Source of the DNA: Clostridiales bacterium 1_7_47FAA
GTDB taxonomy: Bacteria; Bacillota; Clostridia; Lachnospirales; Lachnospiraceae
Length of the DNA: 64,000 nt
Assembly (NCBI GenBank): GCA_000155435.1
Contig: DS990260.1
Location: forward strand, 1,349,082-1,413,081
Reading direction: 5' to 3'
Each line of letters starts with the position of its first letter. The first letter of the stretch is position 1. Under the pieces are notes generated by a model. That model was not told where the DNA came from and did no database searches. It saw only the letters and a list, made by a program, of their open reading frames with translations. The position numbers and the translations under genes are program-made. Shown one piece after another: positions 41,193 through 50,165 of the stretch.

Positions 41193-42554
41193 CTACGCCA
41201 AAGGCATCGAATCCTGCCGCGGTATCTTCCTGCGTATCTTGCGGAAGGTAATCATATGGGCAACGGCCGTGATGGCCCAGGACACCGGATAGGACAGATA
41301 GAGCACGTCCAGGGAACGGTATGCCGCAAACACGGTAAATACCCAGAGCACACGGAATCCGCAGGCCCCTGTCAGGGACACGAACATGGGAATGATGGAA
41401 TATCCAAGGCCGCGCAGGCTGCCCACCATACAGTCCATGATGCCGCAGAGGAAATAAGTGCCGCAGATGATTTCCAGCCTCAGCATGCCGTAGTGGAGCA
41501 CCTGGGCATCCGAGGAATAGATTCCCAGCAGCAAATCGCCTGCCAGCACGGCTGTTATCCCCAGCGTGATGCCCACAATGGTCACCACAGCCAGGCAGAT
41601 ATACATGATCCTGTTAATACGGCTGTATTTCCTGCCGCCGAGATTCTGGCTGGTAAAGCTGAGATTGGTCTGGTACACCGCGTTCATGGCTGTATACACA
41701 AACCCTTCGATATTGGCGGAAGCGGTGTTGCCAGCCATGGCAATGGAGCCAAAGGAGTTGACCGAGGACTGGATCAGCACATTGGAAATGGAGAAGATGG
41801 CGCCCTGCATGCCGGCCGGAAGCCCAATCTTCACAATCCGTTTCAGCTTCTTTGGATAAATCCGCAGTTCCCTGAGGTTCAGCTTCAGGGCGCCCGGGGC
41901 TTCCATCAGGCTTTTCAGCACCAGAAGGGCTGACACATGCTCGGATATGACGGTTGCCCAGCCAACCCCGTCCACGCCCATTCCAAGACCTATGACAAAG
42001 AACAGGTTCAGCGCCACATTGACCACGCCTGCCATGAACAGGAAATACAGGGGACGTCTGGTATCCCCGATTGCCCTCAGGATGGCCGCGCCGAAGTTAT
42101 AGACCATCAGCACCGGCATGCCCAGGAAATAAATCCTCATATAAAGCACGGCCTGGTCCAGCACGTCATCCGGCGTCCCCATCAGGTGGAGCAGGGGCCT
42201 GGCTGCAACCCCTCCCAGGATTACCAGGAAAAGCCCGCTTAGCAGGCTTGTCAGCACGGCCGTGTGGACAGTCTCGCTCATGTCCTTTTCCCTCTGGCCG
42301 CCATAATACTTGGCCACCAGGACATTGACGCCCACGGAAAGGCCCACAAACACATTGATAAGCAGATTGATAAGGGAGGAGGTGGAGCCCACCGCCGCAA
42401 GGGCGCTGCTGCCGGCAAACCGGCCCACCACAATGATATCCGCCGCATTGAACAGAAGCTGCAGGATGCCTGACATCATCAAAGGAACGGAAAATAAAAG
42501 GATCTTGCTCAGAAGCGGGCCATTGCACATATCAATCTCATATGACTTTTTCAT
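41193..42554 (-). CDS. MATE-family multidrug/sodium efflux protein
   Basis: A 453-residue protein with 12 predicted membrane spans in two homologous halves. Family marks are SVPLMMSGILQLLFNAADIIVVGRFAG at the start (quoted in part: LQLLFNAADIIVVGRFAG), GVGWATVISE, and IGLPAGMQGAIFSISNVLIQ opening the second half. It is a cation-coupled exporter of small toxic compounds or metabolites; the substrate is unknown. It lies divergent from mntP. Confidence 0.93.
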   Translation of the reverse strand: MKKSYEIDMCNGPLLSKILLFSVPLMMSGILQLLFNAADIIVVGRFAGSSALAAVGSTSSLINLLINVFVGLSVGVNVLVAKYYGGQREKDMSETVHTAVLTSLLSGLFLVILGGVAARPLLHLMGTPDDVLDQAVLYMRIYFLGMPVLMVYNFGAAILRAIGDTRRPLYFLFMAGVVNVALNLFFVIGLGMGVDGVGWATVISEHVSALLVLKSLMEAPGALKLNLRELRIYPKKLKRIVKIGLPAGMQGAIFSISNVLIQSSVNSFGSIAMAGNTASANIEGFVYTAMNAVYQTNLSFTSQNLGGRKYSRINRIMYICLAVVTIVGITLGITAVLAGDLLLGIYSSDAQVLHYGMLRLEIICGTYFLCGIMDCMVGSLRGLGYSIIPMFVSLTGACGFRVLWVFTVFAAYRSLDVLYLSYPVSWAITAVAHMITFRKIRRKIPRQDSMPLA

Positions 42555-42735
42555 CTCACATACTATCTCCGTATATTCTGTTTTTTATCTTAACCAGGGC
42601 GCCCTGCCGCCGTGGCCTTCTGCCGGTTAAGGAACCGGGGCGTGTCTGCGTGAAGAATCCATGGAACGCCAGGCATGCGTACGTTTTTCAGTTTAGCACA
42701 AGGGCTGTTTTTTTACAATGAATTGAGAATTTTTC

Positions 42736-42764
42736 TTGACATTTTCTTCCTGGTCACTTAAAAT
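42736..42764 (+). promoter_or_regulatory. promoter of the Mn2+ riboswitch-mntP transcript
   Basis: TTGACA (42736-42741) and TAAAAT (42759-42764), 17 bp apart. The predicted start near 42771 is just before the aptamer. Confidence 0.75.
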
Positions 42765-42770
42765 GTAGCA

Positions 42771-42951
42771 AGTGATAAGGGAGTAGTTGGCATGCGGCGC
42801 ATGTAATAAAGTCAACATACTGATAGTTTCTATCTGGCTTTATTTCAAATAATGAGACTTATCTACGGCATGGAAACCATAATTCCGGCAGTCTGTGAAG
42901 ACAGGACTCCCGGAGGATACCGTACATGGCCGTAGGTGGGTCTTTTTTTTT
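42771..42951 (+). promoter_or_regulatory. yybP-ykoY manganese riboswitch with terminator
   Basis: The leader has the yybP-ykoY signatures: AAGGGAGTAG at the 5' side, GTCAACATACTG in the middle and ATGAGACTTATC at the 3' side. The expression platform is visible: GACTTATCTACGG (42856-42868), part of the aptamer's 3' strand, can pair fully (with G-U pairs) with CCGTAGGTGGGTC (42930-42942), followed by nine T. Mn2+ holding the aptamer would prevent this terminator and switch on mntP, the exporter directly downstream. This matches the known role of the class. Confidence 0.88.
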
Positions 42952-42991
42952 ACACCGTTCCATATATTAAACAAGTACGGGAGGATTCACT

Positions 42992-43549
42992 ATGTCGTTA
43001 ACTGAACTGTTTATCATTGCCGTGGGGCTGTCCATGGATGCATTCGCAGTCTCTGTCTGTAAGGGACTGGCCATGCCGAGGATGAACTGGAAAGGCGCAT
43101 TTATCGTGGGCCTGTATTTCGGGGGGTTCCAGGCCGCCATGCCATTGTTCGGGTACTTCCTTGGATCCAGGTTCAGCATGGCCATCAAGGCATATGACCA
43201 TTGGATTGCGTTTATCCTTCTGGCCCTCATAGGTGCCGGCATGATAAAGGAATCCCTTGAAAAAGATGCAGAATGTGCCGACGCCTCCCTGGGTGTCCGG
43301 GAAATGGTCCTGCTCTCCGTGGCAACCAGCATCGACGCCCTGGCCGTGGGCGTCACCTTTGCATTCCTGGACGTGGACATTGTCCCCGCCGTGTCCTTTA
43401 TCGGCGCGGTCACATTTACCCTGTCCATGGTTGGTGTAAAGGTTGGAAATGTCTTCGGCTGCAGGTATAAGTCAAAAGCAGAACTGACCGGCGGCATCAT
43501 CCTCATCCTCATGGGAATCAAGATACTGCTGGAGCATCTGGGATTATAG
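42992..43549 (+). CDS. mntP: manganese efflux pump MntP
   Basis: A 185-residue, six-span membrane protein, the standard MntP length. The two half-repeats carry the ion-binding acidic motifs [14 protein letters not shown] and [21 protein letters not shown] and the C-terminal [16 protein letters not shown] are also typical. It exports Mn2+ when the metal is in excess, under control of the riboswitch that precedes it. A single-gene unit ended by a strong terminator. Confidence 0.95.
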   Translation: MSLTELFIIAVGLSMDAFAVSVCKGLAMPRMNWKGAFIVGLYFGGFQAAMPLFGYFLGSRFSMAIKAYDHWIAFILLALIGAGMIKESLEKDAECADASLGVREMVLLSVATSIDALAVGVTFAFLDVDIVPAVSFIGAVTFTLSMVGVKVGNVFGCRYKSKAELTGGIILILMGIKILLEHLGL

Positions 43550-43575
43550 TGGAACGGACTGTCCACGAAGCGGGC

Positions 43576-43646
43576 CAGGGCCGTGTCCGTGAATCAAAAG
43601 TGCAGGTTATTCCTGTGCTTAGATTCACGGACACGGCCCTGTTTTT
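43576..43646 (+). terminator. strong terminator after mntP
   Basis: CAGGGCCGTGTCCGTGAATC (43576-43595) pairs perfectly over 20 bp with 43622-43641, with a further 9-bp wobble-containing helix inside the loop, then TTTTT. Confidence 0.9.
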
Positions 43647-43664
43647 CCCTCCGGCCCCTGCTGT

Positions 43665-46600
43665 CTACGCGTTCTTCACCGTGGCGATATCAATCAGCGT
43701 CAGCTCCTTGGCCCGGTTCTCCAGGCTGGTCACAAGGGCTGCCGCCGTATCCAGGGAAGTCAGCACGTTCACGCCTGTCTCGATTGCATTGCGGCGGATG
43801 ATGAAGCCGTCGCGGCTGCGCTCTGCCCCCTGGGCCGGGATGTCGATGATCAGGTCAATCTGATGGCCCAGCACCAGGTCCAGGATATTGGGTGATTCCT
43901 GCTCCAGCTTGCGGATTTCGTATGCCTTTACGCCGTTTTTGTTCAAGGTCCTTGCGGTTCCCCGTGTGGCAAATATCTGATAGCCCACTGCCGCGAACCT
44001 GCGGGCAATGTCCACTGCCTCCTCCTGGTCGCTGTGGCGTACGCTCATGATCATTTTCTTATACTTTGGCAGACGGATCCCGGCTCCCTCAAAGGCCTTG
44101 TACAGCGCTTCGTTGAAGGTCTTTGCAATGCCCAGGCACTCGCCTGTGGACTTCATCTCCGGCCCAAGGCTGATGTCCGCACCCCTGATCTTCTCAAAGG
44201 AGAACACGGGCATCTTGATGGCAATGTAATCCGCTGCCGGCTGCAGTCCGGGCCTGTAGCCCAACTCCCTTATGGTGTGTCCGCAGATGATCTGGGTTGC
44301 CAGCGGCACGATGGGTATGCCTGTCACCTTGCTGATGTAGGGCACGGTACGTGAGGAACGGGGATTCACCTCAATGATATACACATCGTCCCCGTCCACA
44401 ATGAACTGGATGTTAATCATTCCCTTTACATGAAGGGCCCTTGCCAGCTTCTCGGTGTAGTCCACGATGGTGTCAATGTTGTGCTGGGTGATATCCATGG
44501 CCGGATACACGGATATGCTGTCGCCGGAATGGATCCCGGTACGCTCAATGTGTTGCATGATGCCAGGAATCAGGATATCCGTGCCGTCGCAGATGGCGTC
44601 CACCTCGATTTCCTTGCCCATGATATATTTATCCACAAGGATTGGGTGTTCCTGGGCAATCATGTTGATGATGCCGATGAACTCGTCAATGTCCTCGTCG
44701 CTGATGGCAATCTGCATGCCCTGTCCGCCCAGCACGTAGGAGGGCCTTACCAGTACGGGGTAGCCCAGCTCATGGGCAGCCTTTTTGGCCTCTTCTGCCG
44801 TGAATACGGTGTGCCCTGCGGGTCTTGGGATGTTACACTGCTCCAGGATTTCGTCAAAACGTTCCCTGTCCTCTGCCGCGTCCACATCCTCTGCCGCAGT
44901 GCCGAGGATGGGAACCCCCATCTTCATCAGGGCCTCTGTCAGCTTGATGGCTGTCTGCCCACCGAACTGCACCACTGCCCCGTCCGGCTTCTCGATGTCC
45001 ACGATGCTCTCCACATCCTCCGGGGTCAGGGGCTCGAAGTACAGCTTGTCCGCAATATCAAAATCCGTGCTCACCGTCTCCGGATTGTTATTTACGATGA
45101 TGGTCTCATAGCCTTCCCGGCTGAATGCCCAGGTGCTGTGCACGGAGCAGAAGTCAAATTCAATCCCCTGTCCGATACGGATGGGGCCTGAACCAAGGAC
45201 CAGGACCTTTTTGCGCCCTTCTGTCTTCTCTGCCTCGTTCATGCTTCCGAAACAGGAGTAATAATAAGGCGTCTCAGCCGCAAACTCAGCCGCGCAGGTG
45301 TCCACCATCTTGAATGCCGCCCGGATATCATTGTCATAGCGCTGCTTCTTGATTTCTTCCTGGGCAATCCCGGTAAGCCTTGCAATCACGTTGTCCGGGA
45401 ATTCAATCCTCTTGGCTTCTGCAAGAAGCTCCGTGGTCAGACAGGCCTTGCCTTCCCCAACCGCCTTAAGGGCCTGTTCCATTTCCACCAGGATGGAAAG
45501 CTTGTCAATGAACCACAGGTCAATCCGTGTGATTTCGTGGATTTCTTCATAGGAAATGCCTCTGCGCAGGGCCTCGGCAATCCTCCAGATCCTCATGTCG
45601 TCCACTTTTTCCAGCTGTTCCCTCAGCTCACTGTCCGTAAACCCGGTAAAATCATAGGACAGCAGGCAGTCCACATGCTGCTCCAGGGAGCGGATTGCCT
45701 TCATCAGGCCGCCTTCAAAGTTGGTGCAGATACTCATGACCTCGCCCGTTGCCTTCATCTGGGTTCCCAGGGTACGCTTGGCGCTGATGAATTTATCAAA
45801 TGGAAGCCTTGGCATCTTGACCACGCAGTAGTCCAGCATTGGCTCAAAGCTTGCGTATGTCTTCTTTGTGACCGCGTTCTTAATCTCATCCAGGGTATAG
45901 CCCAGGGCAATCTTGGCTGCCACCTTGGCAATGGGGTATCCGGTTGCCTTGCTGGCCAGGGCCGAGGAACGGCTTACACGGGGGTTTACCTCGATGACGC
46001 AGTATTCAAAGCTGTCCGGGTTCAGGGCATACTGCACGTTGCAGCCCCCGGTAATGCCCAGTTCGCTTATGATGTTTAAGGCTGAGGTGCGCAGCATCTG
46101 GTATTCCTTGTCGCCCAGGGTCTGGGATGGCGCCACCACGATGCTGTCGCCTGTATGGACGCCCACCGGGTCGATGTTTTCCATATTACATACCGTGATG
46201 ACATTGCCTGCGCCGTCACGCATGACCTCATACTCGATTTCCTTCCATCCCGCGATGCAGCGCTCCACCAGGACCTGTCCCACACGGGAAAGCCTGAGTC
46301 CGTTTTCCAGGATCTCGGCGCACTGTTCCGGGTTCGCTGCAATACCGCCGCCGGAGCCGCCCAGGGTATAGGCAGGACGGAGTACCACTGGATAGCCGAT
46401 CTGGGCCGCAATCTCCAGGCCGTGCTTCACATCCTCCACAATGTCGGAAGGAGCCACAGGCTCGCCGATCTTCTCCATGGTCTCCTTGAACATCTCGCGG
46501 TCTTCCGCCTTCTTGATGGTCAGGGCCGTGGTGCCGATCAGGCGTACATTGTGTTCCTTAAAAAAGCCTGCATCCTCCAGCTCCATGGCCAGGTTAAGGC

Positions 46601-46883
46601 CTGCCTGTCCGCCCAGGGTGGGCAGCACGCTGTCCGGCTTTTCCTTTAATATAAGCTGTTCCACCACTTCCACGGTCAGGGGTTCAATGTAAACCCGGTC
46701 CGCAATATCCTTATCCGTCATGATGGTGGCCGGGTTGGAGTTTAAAAGCACCACCTCCACGCCCTCTTCCTTTAAGGAACGGCAGGCCTGTGTGCCCGCA
46801 TAGTCAAATTCAGCGGCCTGTCCGATGATGATTGGGCCGGAGCCAAGTACAAGGACTTTCTTAATATCAGGATTCTTTGGCAT
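43665..46883 (-). CDS. carB: carbamoyl-phosphate synthase large subunit
   Basis: A 1072-residue protein, full length for CarB. Two homologous ATP-grasp halves are visible: VLGSGPIIIGQAAEFDYAGT at the start and VLGSGPIRIGQGIEFDFCSV at about residue 560. PAYTLGGSGGGIA and PSYVLGGQGMQIA are the matching phosphate loops. The C-terminal allosteric domain ends the protein. With CarA it makes carbamoyl phosphate from glutamine-derived ammonia, bicarbonate and two ATP for arginine and pyrimidines. Its ATG overlaps the carA stop (TGATG). Confidence 0.98.
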   Translation of the reverse strand: MPKNPDIKKVLVLGSGPIIIGQAAEFDYAGTQACRSLKEEGVEVVLLNSNPATIMTDKDIADRVYIEPLTVEVVEQLILKEKPDSVLPTLGGQAGLNLAMELEDAGFFKEHNVRLIGTTALTIKKAEDREMFKETMEKIGEPVAPSDIVEDVKHGLEIAAQIGYPVVLRPAYTLGGSGGGIAANPEQCAEILENGLRLSRVGQVLVERCIAGWKEIEYEVMRDGAGNVITVCNMENIDPVGVHTGDSIVVAPSQTLGDKEYQMLRTSALNIISELGITGGCNVQYALNPDSFEYCVIEVNPRVSRSSALASKATGYPIAKVAAKIALGYTLDEIKNAVTKKTYASFEPMLDYCVVKMPRLPFDKFISAKRTLGTQMKATGEVMSICTNFEGGLMKAIRSLEQHVDCLLSYDFTGFTDSELREQLEKVDDMRIWRIAEALRRGISYEEIHEITRIDLWFIDKLSILVEMEQALKAVGEGKACLTTELLAEAKRIEFPDNVIARLTGIAQEEIKKQRYDNDIRAAFKMVDTCAAEFAAETPYYYSCFGSMNEAEKTEGRKKVLVLGSGPIRIGQGIEFDFCSVHSTWAFSREGYETIIVNNNPETVSTDFDIADKLYFEPLTPEDVESIVDIEKPDGAVVQFGGQTAIKLTEALMKMGVPILGTAAEDVDAAEDRERFDEILEQCNIPRPAGHTVFTAEEAKKAAHELGYPVLVRPSYVLGGQGMQIAISDEDIDEFIGIINMIAQEHPILVDKYIMGKEIEVDAICDGTDILIPGIMQHIERTGIHSGDSISVYPAMDITQHNIDTIVDYTEKLARALHVKGMINIQFIVDGDDVYIIEVNPRSSRTVPYISKVTGIPIVPLATQIICGHTIRELGYRPGLQPAADYIAIKMPVFSFEKIRGADISLGPEMKSTGECLGIAKTFNEALYKAFEGAGIRLPKYKKMIMSVRHSDQEEAVDIARRFAAVGYQIFATRGTARTLNKNGVKAYEIRKLEQESPNILDLVLGHQIDLIIDIPAQGAERSRDGFIIRRNAIETGVNVLTSLDTAAALVTSLENRAKELTLIDIATVKNA

Positions 46884-48037
46884 CAGTCATTCACCTCCAT
46901 CATTTTCAGGAAACGGTCAAACAGGTAACCGGAATCCAGTGGTCCGGGGCAGGCCTCGGGGTGGTACTGCACCGTGAAAATATTCTTGCCCACATATTTA
47001 AGCCCCTCATTGGTGCCGTCATTTACATTCACGAAGGCGGGAACCGCGATATCCGGGGTCACTGTCTCCATATCAACCACATAGCCGTGGTTCTGGGACG
47101 AGATGTATACCCTTCCTGTTTCTAAATCCTTAACCGGATGGTTGCCTCCCCTGTGTCCGTATTTTAACTTATAAGTATCCATGCCGTTGGCCAGGGCCAT
47201 GAGCTGGTGTCCCAGGCAGATGGCAAAAATCGGCACGTCCGATGCATAAAGTTTCTTTATTTCTTCTATGACAGCCGTATTCTCCTTGGGGTCCCCGGGG
47301 CCGTTGCTGAGCATGATGCCGTCAGGGCAGGCTGCCAGCACTTCCTCTGCCGGGGTGTCTGCGGGATATACGGTAACCTCACAGCCAAGGCTGTTCAGGG
47401 AACGCGCAATGTTCTTCTTTGCGCCGTAATCCATAAGGGCCACCTTCTTGCCCGCGCCCGGGAAGCTGCCAGCTGGAAGGCCGTCTTTGCCGGAAAGCCT
47501 GCTGTTGTCTGAAGGACCGCTGTCAGCAAGGCTTTTTCCAGGAAGCACATACTTCTCCTTCGTGGTGGTCTTCATGACCACGCCGGTGACGCCGTACTCT
47601 TTCATGCGCTTTATGGGTCCGCTTAAATCGGTATATTCACTGGTGGTGATCATACCGTTCATGGTGCCTTTTTCTCTTAAGATTTTGGTAAGGGCTCTTG
47701 TATCGATACCGCAGATGCCGGGAATGTCGTGGCGTTTTAAGAAGTTCTGGATGGTATCCTCGCTACGGAAGTTGCTGGGGATTCTTGATAATTCTCTAAC
47801 AATATAGCCGTCCGGCCAGGGTTTTGCTGATTCCATGTCTTCATGGCAGATTCCGTAATTGCCAATAAGGGGATATGTCATGACAACTGCCTGTCCCGCG
47901 TAAGACGGATCGGTCAGCACTTCCAGATAACCGGTCATTGATGTGTTAAACACGATTTCACTGATAACTTCACGTTCTGAACCAATACTTGTCCCGGTGA
48001 ATACAGTTCCATCTTCCAGTATGAGGTATGCTTTCAT
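46883..48037 (-). CDS. carA: carbamoyl-phosphate synthase small (glutaminase) subunit
   Basis: A 384-residue protein. The CarA N-terminal domain (MKAYLILEDGTVFTG, VFNTSMTGYLEVLTDPSY) is followed by a class I glutamine amidotransferase with the catalytic cysteine in IFAICLGHQLMA and the His/Glu pair in VQYHPEACPGP. Start at ATG 48037, which gives the family N-terminus; ATG 48133 would add an unrelated 32 residues. A serine/glycine-rich insert (about residues 168-192, LADSGPSDNSRLSGKDGLPA) lies between the two domains and is longer than usual. carAB form an overlapping pair. Confidence 0.96.
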   Translation of the reverse strand: MKAYLILEDGTVFTGTSIGSEREVISEIVFNTSMTGYLEVLTDPSYAGQAVVMTYPLIGNYGICHEDMESAKPWPDGYIVRELSRIPSNFRSEDTIQNFLKRHDIPGICGIDTRALTKILREKGTMNGMITTSEYTDLSGPIKRMKEYGVTGVVMKTTTKEKYVLPGKSLADSGPSDNSRLSGKDGLPAGSFPGAGKKVALMDYGAKKNIARSLNSLGCEVTVYPADTPAEEVLAACPDGIMLSNGPGDPKENTAVIEEIKKLYASDVPIFAICLGHQLMALANGMDTYKLKYGHRGGNHPVKDLETGRVYISSQNHGYVVDMETVTPDIAVPAFVNVNDGTNEGLKYVGKNIFTVQYHPEACPGPLDSGYLFDRFLKMMEVND

Positions 48038-48204
48038 ATGGGGGTACCTGTCCTTTCTTATGTGTTTGCTCATGGGCCAAGTTATCTCAGCCCAAATTGT
48101 AAAGATTATACTGTATTTCGATTTATTATTCAATAGCTTTAAGGGCTAAATTTTTTTGTTTCAATCTAATAGTTTTTTAGAACAGGCCAGGCCGCAAGCA
48201 GGGC

Positions 48205-48246
48205 CTAAAAACAGCATCAGACCGCCCGGCATAAGCGGCCTGATGC
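48205..48246 (-). terminator. terminator after the peptidoglycan-binding protein gene
   Basis: Minus strand CATCAGGCCGC pairs with GCGGTCTGATG (one G-T pair), followed by CTGTTTTTAG. It lies 21 nt past the stop. Confidence 0.75.
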
Positions 48247-48266
48247 CCATCTGTCTGTTATCCCTG

Positions 48267-49517
48267 CTACACCAGCTCCGCAATCCTGGTAATCCCCACA
48301 TAGATATGGGATATCCGATACCATGTGGCAAAATCCACCACGCCGGTCTGGGGAAGCCCGAAAATGGACTGGAATTCCCGCACCGCATCCGCTGTCCTTG
48401 GGCCGTAAATCCCGTCAGGGGTCACCCTTGGGATGGCAGTATAAACAGTTGCAATCATATCCAGCTGTTCCTGCATCTGGCGGACCTTGTCGCCTGTGCT
48501 GCCAAGGGTCAGGTCATTGCCGGGCCAGGATGCCGGGATACCGGATATCTGCTCTGCCGTGTTGACATAGATGCTGTCCCCATAAAAATACCGCAGGATT
48601 TCAATTGGACTGTAACCCTGCTCCCCCAGGGAGCATGACCCCCACTGTGTCATCCAGTTTGGACACTGTACCTGGCGCCCGTCACAGTACTGGGTCAGGA
48701 TGGGCTGGCGCACGCCTGGCCTGGACAGGTAATTGTCAAATATCTCATCTACAATCAGGGAAATGCTCTCAAATATGTTCCTGCCGTATATCCATTTATG
48801 GTCAAAGGCAGTGGAGGATGTGATGGTAAAATCATATCCCTGGTTCCTGTACCACTCCGTATAAACGCGGTTCAGGGTAAATGACATGATGGCCAGCACG
48901 TTGGCCGTGATGGTGGCCCTGGGCCAAGTGGAGTAGATTTCACTGGAGGCCACATTTTTAATGTAATCCCTGTAGGGCACATAGTAATCCTTTGCCGTCC
49001 GGTCCGTGGGCGCCCCGTCATGGACCACCACGGTCTGGGGGACCACCACGCGGCTTAAGACGATTTCCCCGCTCTCGTTCACAGGCTTTATCTCTGCCTC
49101 TGCAATCTTGGGCGGATAATTCCCATAAAGGGTGTGGTCCGGAATCACAATCGGGTCCTCGGGAGGCGTCCCCTCCCCTGCCGGCGTCATGCTGACCGGC
49201 TGGATGGCAGTGGACTCAGCCAGTATCTCGGTTCCCGATACCTCCACCGGGTCAAATCCCTCCGCCTCCACGGTCAGGTTGTATTCCGAATATGGCTGGA
49301 TGATGCCTGGTTCCAGGCTCAGCTCCACCGGAGGCGCGGGAAGGGAGACCGTCTCTGTCTGGCCTGAACTGTTGGTCTGAAGCTGCTCCAGGGCGCTTGT
49401 TGGCTCTCCCTTGTAACTGATTGTAACCCTGGCATTCTGGATGGGGAAATTGTTCTGGATGTTGATTACATTAATCTGCAGCATTCCACTGGATGTCCGT
49501 TCTGGATTGGTTGCCAT
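48267..49517 (-). CDS. peptidoglycan-binding domain protein, possible spore/cell-wall factor
   Basis: A 416-residue protein without an obvious signal peptide. The N-terminal part (about 10-90) looks like a beta-sandwich carboxypeptidase-regulatory/CnaB-type domain (INIQNNFPIQNARVTISYKG). The central part, ending near residue 330 (WPRATITANVLAIMSFTLNR, and QYCDGRQVQCPNWMTQWGSC), is shared with clostridial cell-wall and sporulation-linked proteins. The C-terminus is a peptidoglycan-binding repeat domain (LGSTGDKVRQMQEQLDMI, then DGIYGPRTADAVREFQ). Start at ATG 49517 with GAGGT 6 nt upstream. Role in spore cortex or wall turnover is an inference. Confidence 0.82.
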   Translation of the reverse strand: MATNPERTSSGMLQINVINIQNNFPIQNARVTISYKGEPTSALEQLQTNSSGQTETVSLPAPPVELSLEPGIIQPYSEYNLTVEAEGFDPVEVSGTEILAESTAIQPVSMTPAGEGTPPEDPIVIPDHTLYGNYPPKIAEAEIKPVNESGEIVLSRVVVPQTVVVHDGAPTDRTAKDYYVPYRDYIKNVASSEIYSTWPRATITANVLAIMSFTLNRVYTEWYRNQGYDFTITSSTAFDHKWIYGRNIFESISLIVDEIFDNYLSRPGVRQPILTQYCDGRQVQCPNWMTQWGSCSLGEQGYSPIEILRYFYGDSIYVNTAEQISGIPASWPGNDLTLGSTGDKVRQMQEQLDMIATVYTAIPRVTPDGIYGPRTADAVREFQSIFGLPQTGVVDFATWYRISHIYVGITRIAELV

Positions 49518-49621
49518 GTAATACCTCATAATCTCTTATCATTACCTAAATATAAGCAGGGCCTTCTTATTATATGCATGTCCCGGTTGGAAAAAGGTAT
49601 TTTACATTTTTCAGGAAATGC

Positions 49622-49650
49622 TTGACATCCGTGCCCTGCCTGTCTATAAT
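49622..49650 (+). promoter_or_regulatory. consensus promoter of the riboflavin operon
   Basis: TTGACA (49622-49627) and TATAAT (49645-49650) with a 17-bp spacer, about 20 nt before the FMN riboswitch. Confidence 0.88.
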
Positions 49651-49671
49651 AACACTCAATTGAATCAATAT

Positions 49672-49776
49672 CTTCAGGGCAGGGTGCGATTCCCTACCGG
49701 TGGTACAGCCCACGAGCCGCAAGGCATGATTCGGTGTGATTCCGAAGCCGACAGTATAGTCTGGATGGAAGAAGAT
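49672..49776 (+). promoter_or_regulatory. FMN riboswitch (RFN element)
   Basis: The conserved RFN core is present in order: CTTCAGGGCAGGGTG, ATTCCCTACCGGTGGTA, AGCCCACGAGCC, GATTCGGTGTGATTCCGAAG, CCGACAGTATAGTCTGGATG and GAAGA. Binding of FMN is expected to favour the terminator at 49886-49919 and shut off the rib genes. Confidence 0.95.
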
Positions 49777-49885
49777 GGACATGGATGTTTTATGATGGAT
49801 GGATTATGATGGATTATTTATCCCGGCCAGTATGCCCGGGATGGATTTGAAGACTGGTCCCATCCGTATGAAGAATGTTAATGGC

Positions 49886-49919
49886 TGCCCTGGTATGACG
49901 ACATACCGGGGCATTTTTT
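49886..49919 (+). terminator. riboswitch-controlled terminator of the rib operon
   Basis: TGCCCTGGTATG pairs with CATACCGGGGCA (one G-T pair) around a four-base loop, followed by TTTTTT. It lies about 110 nt after the aptamer and 245 nt before ribD. Confidence 0.88.
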
Positions 49920-49964
49920 ATCATAACTTGTAAAGCAGACCGTATTATGTTGATTTCACCCGAT

Positions 49965-50028
49965 TGGCGGATGCATCTGATAGTGGATTCATCTGATGAT
50001 GGATGCATCTGATGGCGGATTCATCCGA
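49965..50028. repeat. 16-bp tandem repeats in the rib leader
   Basis: Four units (49965, 49981, 49997, 50013) close to TGGCGGATGCATCTGA, with two alternating forms (GATGCATC and GATTCATC). They lie between the riboswitch terminator and ribD, within the transcribed leader. Confidence 0.8.
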
Positions 50029-50165
50029 TTGTGGATACAGGCCAATCGATGTACGGATATCGGCATATCTCAAAGCTTCCCCTTCCACCCGCCCTGGACC
50101 TGATGTTCAAGGCGTTTTTTATTCCATTCTTTTACATTTTCCCATCATGAAAAGGAGGTGTCCAA

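Noticed and set aside
49618-49809. Open frame over the FMN riboswitch
   Set aside because: It coincides with the RFN element, whose conserved bases explain the sequence fully.
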